64,000 bases of DNA, taken from Sweltsa coloradensis. Its lineage: Eukaryota; Arthropoda; Insecta; Plecoptera; Chloroperlidae. Position 1 is the first letter of the stretch, and each line of letters starts with the position of its first letter. Made by a program: the position numbers and the translations under genes. Under the pieces are notes generated by a model. The model had not been told where the DNA came from. It worked only from the letters and a program-made list of their open reading frames with translations, and made no database searches. Positions 37,501 through 49,500 of the stretch are shown in pieces. The stretch spans positions 62,001-126,000 of the forward strand of contig JAMZAV010003072.1 in NCBI GenBank assembly GCA_024449915.1, written 5' to 3'.

Positions 37501-40500
37501 AGGTTTTTGACATGACTTTAAAGTTGGTATAAATTAACAAAGATGCCGTCAAATTGTATCATCTTGGGATTATCAAGGCACAAATACTAAAAAAGTTATA
37601 GCAAATAGTGGATCTTACTCGTCAAGCAAGTTCTGCTGATGTATATTTATGGTAAAGATGGCATGGCTGCGACTAGACTGGCTGTTCATAGCAGTCGCCC
37701 CTGTTGCTCTGCCCACCGAGCCACGAGTTAAACACCTTATTAATGCCTCGGGACTGTTAACCATCACTTCAGTTAGGTTAGGTATACGGATTTCTTTGTT
37801 CTCTTCTCGTACTTCAACAGAACATCGCTGTTCAGCCAACAAATCAAACAGCTGCTCTTGGTATAGCTGAAATTAAAAGCAAAATAATCATTATTCATGC
37901 AAATGCAATTTTTTAATGACCCATACATGGGGCGGAGGAATCAGCTACGCTAGGGTCGTAGGGCCTATTTGATATGGCTGGCGGACTCCCATCGATATTT
38001 ATCAATCTCAGGATGTAATTTTTGGTAGGCGACTTGGGATTTTTTAATCTATGAAAGTAAGCTGAGCTGAGTAAAGGAGCCAAAAAGGAATATAGGGCCT
38101 CTATACATTCTCTGTGTGGGACATTACAATGGTAATCTATTGATTACCAAGGCATAAATACTAAAAAAGTTATAGCATATAGTGGGTCAATCAGTAATCA
38201 AATTTGTTTTGTAATATTGGACGAAATACTGGACATTGGGGGGGAATACGACATCAATCATGTCTCTCGGACTATTGGCTCAAACAGCCACAATACTGGA
38301 CATGGAGGGGATACATCAATCATGTCTCTCGGACTAAATAAGTCATACATAGAAGTTGCAAAAAACAATCATATATATTGACAAGTGCAAAAAACACAGA
38401 ACTCGCGTTAAATAAATTAAATGCTTCTTCTACTCGTAGCAAATCTATGTTTGTAGAACCGACGACATCGAAAGAAGTAGTAGATATAATCAAAGAAATG
38501 AAATGCACAAGCACAGTAGATATTTTTGGAATAAACTCAATAGTAGTTAAACGTGTAGCTAAGTTTGTTGCTCTTCCACTAGCAGAAATATGCAACAATT
38601 CTTTACAGACAGGACAATTTCCTAAATGGTTTAAATACACCAGGACTATTCCAATTTTTAAAAAAGGTGATAAAACAAGTACCAAAAATTATAGACCTAT
38701 ATCGCTCTTGCCAATATTTTCAAAAGTGCTAGAAAAAATTATGGATAGAAGACTAGAAAGTTTTCTAAACAAAAATAAAATAATAAACCCCAATCAGAAT
38801 GGCTTCAGGAAATGTAGATCTACACTTACAGCAGCATTTTCTTTGACGGACATGATCTTAAAATCATTAGATAAAGGCGAAAAAGTTTTAGGGCTGTTTT
38901 TTGACTTATCGAAAGCCTTCGATACAATTAATCATTCAACTCTCCTTAAGAAAATGGAATTTTATGGTATAGGCGGTATTCCTCTGAAATGGTTCCAATC
39001 TTATCTCGAAAATAGACAGCAGTGTGTTGATATCACCTACTATAATAAGGAAGCAAATAGAGAAGAAATAGTTAGATCAGATTGGAGCACAATTGAAACG
39101 GGAGTTCCATAGGGGTCCGTCTTAGGTCCTACCATGTTTAATTCGCATACTAACGATTTGCCACTGAATGTGTCTTTGGGATTATTAATTCAATTTGCGG
39201 ATGATAGTAATCAAATCTTAACTCATGCTGAAACAAATGAACTGGAACTGTCGGCAAATTATTCTATCAATGAAAATAACGAATGGTTTCAAGTAAATGA
39301 CCTTTCTATCAAAAATACAAAAACAGTACTAGTTAACTTCCATACGAGTAAGGGTGAGATTATAGAAAATTTGAATGTAGGCCTACTATATACTAGTAGT
39401 GGAAATGATGACACGGATAATATCCCTATATCAAAGGATGCTAACTTTTTAGGATTGTTCATAGACAGCAGCTTAAACTGGAAACTACAAAAACTAGCAT
39501 CCAAGCTAGCAACTGCATGCTTTGTGTTGAAGAAAATGAATCGTCTGGTTAATGACCAGTGGCGTAGATATCGGCTGTGCAAGTGGTGCAGCCGCACCGG
39601 GGCCCACGGCCTCTAAGGGGCCCCCCGAAGATAGGGGTAGGTCACCAAATCATACAGTTTAGGCTTTAGCATTTCCTAAATTCCCTAGAATGTCATTCAA
39701 CTGTGAAACATTGAAAACATGTCTCATCAAAATTCCATTGCAACGGGTATGGACATGTGGGGGTGGGCCCTGACCATAGTGAGATGACATTTGACAAATT
39801 ACCGTTTCTAGGAAATAGGAATACTATATGGCTTCTTCTACCCTTTTTCAATTTAGAAAATTATTTAATGCAAAAATCTGATTGGCTATAACTTTCAAAG
39901 ACACTGTTAGCCAGCCAATAAGATATCGAAATGAGATCTGCAATTTTAGGTGCATTTAATTTTGTACCACAGTTCAGATGGAAATGAAGATCCAAATAAT
40001 GTGGGTGTCGTGACTCGCGGGTGTACAAATAGTGTATAAAAGCTGAGCTTGTGTTGTGTGTTACTGTTGAAGCTGTGTGCAATGGTTATGTCATGAACAT
40101 TTCGTTCAGTAACGTCTGCGGAAGGGATTGATGTAATGTATCGACTAATAAACAGAAACGACAGAATCAAAAACGTAGAGTTAAATCTCATTTTTATAGG
40201 CCATTAGAAGCCATTGTGTATGTGATTGAAATATGTCAACCCCTAGATAATTTTATTTTCTATTAGCTAGTCACAATATTATTTTTCTATCTTTAGGCCT
40301 AATAGTGTTGTTTTTAAATTTTAAAGAAATCACCAATGTGTATTGTGAAAACAATAGATTTACGACTATCGTCCCGTCGTTTTAATCCAATTGGACGGAT
40401 TTTTTTTCTCGAGTAACATAATCACTGGTTTTGAGGAAGGTTTTAATTCTCAATCTAGTATTGCAAGTGATATTGTGGTGACTGACTTGGTTGGTGAGTA

Positions 40501-43500
40501 GGTCTTTCAGTTAAATAAATAAATAAATTGTATTTAGAGTCTACCCACTCAGTTATATAACTGATTTTCAGTGGGGGACAGTAAATCAAAGCAACTAAGC
40601 CTACCCTGTTTTGGAAGCAGATACGCTAACAACAAGACCAACGAGCCACACAAACCAACGAGCCACTTATTTAATGTTGTTGTTATTTGTTTACTAATAA
40701 GACTAAAATTAATTATTTTATCCTTATAACCGTGATAAATGGGCCGGAATGGGTGCTTTTCTGCATTAGCTATGTATTGTGTAACATGAGTATTTTTTAT
40801 GTTTATTACGAATAAGAAAAACAAATTTAAAAAAGAAAGGATAATAATGCAATGTCTAGTTGTCCACGCTTGTTCCTATAAAGATAATTTATTATATCAG
40901 TACAAGTCGCACTCATGTTGAAGGATATCAGTTGCAGTGAGAGGGGCCCAAGATCAGTAAAATATATAAGTACCGCTTATATATTTTACCGATCTTGGAA
41001 GGGGCCCATTTATATTTTTTGCACCGAGGCCCTTCATCAACTTGCTACGCCACTGTTAATGACACAACTTTAAGATCTATATACTTTTCATACTTTCATG
41101 CTACATATTATGTCCTACGGAATTGCACTTTGGGGAGACTCAACCGACAGTAAAAAGATATTTATTCTACAGAAAAAGGCAATAAGAGCAATAACGAAAT
41201 CTGGGAATAGGGATAGCTGTAGGCCACTTTTCAAAGAACTGAACATTCTACCCAAGCCATGTGTATATACATTAATGAAGTTATAACATTTATTCACAAA
41301 AATCTTAATTTATTCACCTGTAATTCAGATGTCCATAATATTAATACTAGGAATAAGAATAATTTAAAATCACTAAAATGCAATCTGTCGATGCAACAGA
41401 AAGGGCTTGCGGTATTGCATCAACCTTTATAACTCCATTCCATCAGAATATAAAAACCTTAATGATCATATTAAATTTAAGAAAAAATTTAATTGTTTCT
41501 CATGGAAAGATGTTTTTATTCAGTGGAGGAGTTTAAATTGGCTTTTAAAATCAAATCTAAATTAAACAAAGGTTACTGATGGATTTTTAATGTTACTCCC
41601 AATTTTTAAAATTTAAATTATGTTATTATGTTATTATGTCATATTATGTTTTATATGGTTTAAGTTAAACTCATTATTATAAATATTAATAATCTGACAA
41701 CTCAAATGTTCAACTCATTTATATATTATGTGAATGTATATGAACCAAAAGAGCCTAATAAGTATACTATACTATACTATACAATACTATACTACTATTG
41801 GCTACAACAGCCACAATACTGGACATGGAGGGGATACGACATCAATCATGTCTCTCGGACTATTGGCTCAAACAGCCAAAATACTGGACATGGAGGGGAT
41901 ACGATATCAATCATGTCTCTCGGACTAAATAAGTCATACATAGAAGTTGCAAAAAACAATCATATATATTGACAAGTGCAAAAAACACAGAACTCGCGTT
42001 AAATAAATTAAATGCTTCTTCTACTCGTAGCAAATCTATGTTTGTAGAACCGACGACATCGAAAGAAGTAGTAGATATAATCAAAGAAATGAAATGCACA
42101 AGCACAGTAGATATTTTTGGAATAAACTCAATAGTAGTTAAACGTGTAGCTAAGTTTGTTGCTCTTCCACTAGCAGAAATATGCAACAATTCTTTACAGA
42201 CAGGACAATTTCCTAAATGGTTTAAATACACCAGGACTATTCCAATTTTTAAAAAAGGTGATAAAACAAGTACCAAAAATTATAGACCTATATCGCTCTT
42301 GCCAATATTTTCAAAAGTGCTAGAAAAAATTATGGATAGAAGACTAGAAAGTTTTCTAAACAAAAATAAAATAATAAACCCCAATCAGAATGGCTTCAGG
42401 AAATGTAGATCTACACTTACAGCAGCATTTTCTTTGACGGACATGATCTTAAAATCATTAGATAAAGGCGAAAAAGTTTTAGGGCTGTTTTTTGACTTAT
42501 CGAAAGCCTTCGATACAATTAATCATTCAACTCTCCTTAAGAAAATGGAATTTTATGGTATAGGCGGTATTCCTCTGAAATGGTTCCAATCTTATCTCGA
42601 AAATAGACAGCAGTGTGTTGATATCACCTACTATAATAAGGAAGCAAATAGAGAAGAAATAGTTAGATCAGATTGGAGCACAATTGAAACGGGAGTTCCA
42701 TAGGGGTCCGTCTTAGGTCCTACCATGTTTAATTCGCATACTAACGATTTGCCACTGAATGTGTCTTTGGGATTATTAATTCAATTTGCGGATGATAGTA
42801 ATCAAATCTTAACTCATGCTGAAACAAATGAACTGGAACTGTCGGCAAATTATTCTATCAATGAAAATAACGAATGGTTTTCAAGTAAATGACCTTTCTA
42901 TCAAAAATACAAAAACAGTACTAGTTAACTTCTAAAAAAAAAATCTGATTGGCTATAACTTTCAAAGACACTGTTAGCCAGCCAATAAGATATCGAAATG
43001 AGATCTGCAATTTTAGGTGCATTTAATTTTGTACCACAGTTCAGATGGAAATGAAGATCCAAATAATGTGGGTGTCGTGACTCGCGGGTGTACAAATAGT
43101 GTATAAAAGCTGAGCTTGTGTTGTGTGTTACTGTTGAAGCTGTGTGCAATGGTTATGTCATGAACATTTCGTTCAGTAACGTCTGCGGAAGGGATTGATG
43201 TAATGTATCGACTAATAAACAGAAACGACAGAATCAAAAACGTAGAGTTAAATCTCATTTTTATAGGCCATTAGAAGCCATTGTGTATGTGATTGAAATA
43301 TGTCAACCCCTAGATAATTTTATTTTCTATTAGCTAGTCACAATATTATTTTTCTATCTTTAGGCCTAATAGTGTTGTTTTTAAATTTTAAAGAAATCAC
43401 CAATGTGTATTGTGAAAACAATAGATTTACGACTATCGTCCCGTCGTTTTAATCCAATTGGACGGATTTTTTTTCTCGAGTAACATAATCACTGGTTTTG

Positions 43501-46500
43501 AGGAAGGTTTTAATTCTCAATCTAGTATTGCAAGTGATATTGTGGTGACTGACTTGGTTGGTGAGTAGGTCTTTCAGTTAAATAAATAAATAAATTGTAT
43601 TTAGAGTCTACCCACTCAGTTATATAACTGATTTTCAGTGGGGGACAGTAAATCAAAGCAACTAAGCCTACCCTGTTTTGGAAGCAGATACGCTAACAAC
43701 AAGACCAACGAGCCACACAAGACCAACGAGCCACACAAACCAACGAGCCACTTATTTAATGTTGTTGTTATTTGTTTACTAATAAGACTAAAATTAATTA
43801 TTTTATCCTTATAACCGTGATAAATGGGCCGGAATGGGTGCTTTTCTGCATTAGCTATGTATTGTGTAACATGAGTATTTTTTATGTTTATTACGAATAA
43901 GAAAAACAAATTTAAAAAAGAAAGGATAATAATGCAATGTCTAGTTGTCCACGCTTGTTCCTATAAAGATAATTTATTATATCAGTACAAGTCGCACTCA
44001 TGTTGAAGGATATCAGTTGCAGTGAGAGGGGCCCAAGATCAGTAAAATATATAAGTACCGCTTATATATTTTACCGATCTTGGAAGGGGCCCATTTTATT
44101 TTTTTGCACCGGGGCCCTTCATCAACTTGCTACGCCACTGTTAATGACACAACTTTAAGATCTATATACTTTTCATACTTTCATGCTACATATTATGTCC
44201 TACGGAATTGCACTTTGGGGAGACTCAACCGACAGTAAAAAGATATTTATTCTACAGAAAAAGGCAATAAGAGCAATAACGAAATCTGGGAATAGGGATA
44301 GCTGTAGGCCACTTTTCAAAGAACTGAACATTCTACCCAAGCCATGTGTAGGTATATACATTAATGAAGTTATAACATTTATTCACAAAAATCTTAATTT
44401 ATTCACCTGTAATTCAGATGTCCATAATATTAATACTAGGAATAAGAATAATTTAAAATCACTAAAATGCAATCTGTCGATGCAACAGAAAGGGCTTGCG
44501 GTATTGCATCAACCTTTATAACTCCATTCCATCAGAATATAAAAACCTTAATGATCATATTAAATTTAAGAAAAAATTTAATTGTTTCTCATGGAAAGAT
44601 GTTTTTATTCAGTGGAGGAGTTTAAATTGGCTTTTAAAATCAAATCTAAATTAAACAAAGGTTACTGATGGATTTTTAATGTTACTCCCAATTTTTAAAA
44701 TTTAAATTATGTTATTATGTTATTATGTCATATTATGTTTTATATGGTTTAAGTTAAACTCATTATTATAAATATTAATAATCTGACAACTCAAATGTTC
44801 AACTCATTTATATATTATGTGAATGTATATGAACCAAAAGAGCCTAATAAGTATACTATACTATACTATACAATACTATACTACTATTGGCTACAACAGC
44901 CACAATACTGGACATGGAGGGGATACGACATCAATCATGTCTATATCGGACTATTGGCTACAACAGCCACAATACTGGACATGGAGGGGATTACATTTTA
45001 TTAATTGCACCTCTGCAGTTGGCGCAGGTGAAAAGAGAGTTGTAGTTGGGATGTTTAGTTAGAGATTGAACTTCTGTCATTCCGTATATTATTTTAACAA
45101 TATTTAACAATAATAGACCCCTACATTGTGAGAGTCTGGTTATGATGTCCTTGGAGAATCGAGTGATGTTGAAAAACTCTGAAACATTCAGAATGTCACG
45201 AGCTTGAGTTTTCTTGTACGACATCAATCATGTCTCTCGGACTATTGGCTACAACAGCCACAATACTGGACATGGAGGAGATACGACATCAATCATGTCT
45301 CTCGGACTATTGGCTCAAACAGCCACAATACTGGATCATTATTTCTAGGGGAAATTAAAGTGGTTTATAAATTTAAACTATGCCGCTTTGTGAAAACTAA
45401 ATTTACAGTTGTGTTGACTAGGGCTGTGAACGGGTACCCGGGTGCCCGCCCGTTGATAATAGCCCAGGTAATGAAAATGAGTCGTCAGGTAGTCGGTTGA
45501 CCGTTTTTCGTCTTAAATTCCGCTCAAAACGCTGCCGCCGGTCAGGCTTTCACTCGGCAGTGCGCAGCGGCCGCAGTAAGTGATTCGTCATTAATATGCG
45601 CTTGTATTTGGTTTGTCAAGCTCGAGTGAGTGACGTCATCGCCATGCTGGGCGCGCATCACTATTCATTGCATTTGGTCGATAAGTGACTTGGCGGAGAT
45701 ATTTATGCATTCCGGCAATATCAGTTCCTTCTGAAAGTGCGTTTTCAACTGCTGGACATTAGAAATGAGCATCTCTGGTACCCGAGACCGTCGACATGAG
45801 AACGTTCATGAGAACGTAAAAGTGACGACCTGTCAATATAAAGTAGATAATTGACTTAGGGCCTACTTCACTTTTTTGTTGTTGTTGGTAATTGTAAAAA
45901 AAATCTTAAAATTTCGTAATTTCGGGTACCCGACCGTAAGATCGATGGGTACGCGGGGAGGCATTTTTACTTATTTGCACAGCCCTAGTGTTGACGAACC
46001 AGCAATTTTGGAGTCATCTTTTGCTTATAATTTTTGCTATTAATTAATAAACTTTTTAATTTAAACATAGAACTATATTTTGAAAGAAGTGCTGGTAGTA
46101 ATACTTCAAAGATGTGTGTGATATGGTAACCCGTATATACTAACCAACCAACCAATTAACAATACGAGGCTGTGGAAATGAAAAATTCCAAAAAGTGTCC
46201 AACAAAACTCAAATAGGACTTGATTCGTTTTTTGAGTAGGCCTATGTGCCTGTAGGCCTGGTATGTTCATAGAACAGAGCACCGAAACAGATGTGCGTTA
46301 AAATATTTAAAAAATCCAAAAATAAAAATTGTTGGTGCTGCTTACATTTAGGCCTACAACAAACTATGATGTGATTTACAGGACGAGTCTTGTCTTGTCG
46401 TCGTAACCGCTCTTTTCTTTCGTATTCTGTTCTACGTACTATGTAGAAAAATGAATTTTTGAAATCGGTCAAACGAAATCGAATTTATTTACATTTGAAC

Positions 46501-49500
46501 TGGGTCGCGCTTGGGGAAAAGAAACCAGCTCGTCCGGTCGCCCGCTACGTGCAACTACCTTCAGTCACAGCAATGTTTGAGCGAGGGAGACCGTATCGTT
46601 TTGAGGCGATCACACCATGGATTACACAAACTAAGACTTAAAGAAAAGAAAAAACGTATGGTAATTTCACAAATGTGCAGACCTGGTAGTAACGTAACGG
46701 AAATAACGCGTTACTGTAACGAAATTACTTTTTTCAGTAACGAGCCAGTAATTTAATTACAATTTTCTCAAAGTAACGGAAGAGTAATTTCACTACTTTT
46801 ATCATTGTAATTTGGCATTAGTAACGCGTTACTTTTGCCGCGCGGCCCGCGCCTTTGTGTATCAAATATCAGTCACTGGCCAGTGCGCCTGCTGCCTTTC
46901 TACGTATCGCCCGCTTGAGCAATGTGCATGTGCATGCAGCATTTCCAACATTTCGTAGGTTTGATCGAGAGATTTCGAGTCCTGAATTTTTTGAGCGAGC
47001 GAAGCGAGCGTCTCCACTTGACTCTTATGGCTCGAATGTCTGTTTTTTTTTTTTTTTTCTGTTACTGCTTCGATACAGGTCGCACCGTTTCTCTGATCGA
47101 CCTGAAATTTTTCACACATGTACATACCACCTAGGCGGGTTGCTGTATAGTTTTTGAACAAAATCCGATCGTTGGTTATAAAAAATAATAAAAAAAAAAT
47201 AAATAAAAAAATAAAAAAATAAAAATGTTCCGATCGTTATGAAATTTTGTAGGGTCAATAAGTACAACATTCTCTCCTATTTTTCAAATTTTCAGCTAAA
47301 TCGATCAAGACGTTAAAGACTTATTGGTAATCATAATTCGAAAAATGATGCTAAAAATGAAGGAGGCAGTGAAGATACAAAGATACACTTTAGAAGGCAT
47401 GACGTGAATTAGTACAATGCAAAGATGTTGGAATAGTATACAGTGTACAATGTCAATATCCAGTTAGGCCTACACTGTGTGGTGGGCCTTATGGGAATGT
47501 CGTACTCGGGTCATGTTGCACGTACCGGTGCTCGCTCAACAACGCGTCCAACTGAGCGTTTTCCTAGTATTTCAGAACCTAGCCATGTTTACTTTTGGTA
47601 CTTCCGCCTATGACGAGTGCCGTTGACGACGTAATTATCTACTTGACATCAAACATTCAAGTCTGTGTCAAATAAATCGATAGTCGAATTGTTACATTGT
47701 AATCAAAGATGGTAGTATATAACCTGTCGGTTGATTGTAATGTAGCCTAGTTACAACATTTCGCCGATAGATGTCACCCGCATAATCAATAATTTACTAT
47801 ACATCTATACGTCGAAATCTACAATATCTCTGTGATAGGCCTCCGCTGGTTTTAAAGTGTGGGCGTGGATAACACGCTGTCTGAGACCCGCCATCGGCAG
47901 ACAAAGCACTTGTGTCATACCCGTCCGCACGTCAGATACATTTTAAATTAAAAAAGTAATTTTTGAAAGTAATTTCACTACTTTTTTTCATAAAAAGTAA
48001 CGTAATTTCATTACTTTCTTGGACAAGTAACTAAATAGTAATTTAGTTACATTTTGGTTGAAGTAATGAGTAACGTAATTTCATTACTTTTCAAAAGTAA
48101 CTTACCCAGGTCTGCAAATGTGGTAATTCTTTCTTTCAATGTATTTTATAAAGCCACTCTTTATAGCAGAGAAGAAAATCACGTCTTCAGCCAATTTGGA
48201 ATTTATTAATTTTTAGTTTCACTGGAGAAGGGTTGACAGGTTGGGAAAGCAAAGAGAACATAAATCCCAGCCTGAAGGGCAGGGGGCGACAAAACTTTTC
48301 ACCTGCTGATGACAACTGCAGTGCAACTGCAGACAATTTAAAGTTGTTACCTTAATCCACAACGCGTTTTGTCCTTCTGGGACTCGTCAGGTAGATAGAT
48401 GGTGGCCACTAAAAATCAGCTAAATACATGCAAGCAAAACTCACAACACATAGGCCTAACCAAACCTGTGGTAGGGCCACGCAAGAAGCAAATTCTGCAT
48501 GCATGATCAGCACAACCAGTAATGCGGCTTCCCTCCCAACTCTAGTGCTCGGAAGTTTAATTTATTATTTATCCATAGGCCTAACAGAATGAAATGCCAC
48601 AATCATTATTTTATTACGCTCATTACTATGTACATCCGTAGACACAACACGTGTTCATCATTGTCACCCTGGAATTTTGTGAGTGATTTTTCCTGTTTGA
48701 CTCTGCATGCTAAATAAATGTTTTTTTAATCAGGAAATTTCAATTTAAAAATTATTTTGAACAAAAACATGCAGTAAATATGCAATGATGTATTTATAAA
48801 GCCAATGACTATAATACTTGGTTTATATAGGCCTAGTATAGGCCCTACTGAAAGAAAAGCTTTTTTTAATCGAAAGAATAACTTTTTATTTGTCATTTCT
48901 ATAGCCAGGTCGGGTGTTATAACTGGCGTGAAATATGTCACCTCATCTCTTGGTATGCCTCCTCAAAGTATGCATAACAGTCGTCCAATCTGTACATCTG
49001 AAAATTATTGGTAACTCTCGCAGAACGTAGATCTATACCATGACAATAAACCATTTATTGTTAATATATTATAAGGCTGGCATAACTAACTCAAATTATA
49101 ATAAAAAATATGCATTGAATGCTGGAGAAATCAATAGCCTAGGCTAGGCCTAGTTATTTTTGTGCTTCTGCTTAAATACATAAATTAGTAGGGGGCTCCG
49201 GCTACATAAATTAGTCCCGCGGGCCGCCTGTTGCCTACCCCTGCTCTAGATTATGTGGTAAAAAATATTTTTTTGGGGTAATAGCTCCTTTAAAACATTC
49301 AGTTAGGCCTACAGAAACTAATTTAGGCCCTACAAAGGACAATGTTTTACATACCTCTGTGAATGACACACTGATCTTGAAATCCCAATCCTTCGTATTT
49401 GAAACAGTGTCGAAAATGTCTGTGATGGCCCTTGGGATGATGCCTATGTCATTGCTGTCCTCTGAATAAGTAGTACCCATTGAAAAGGTTTTTCCAGATC

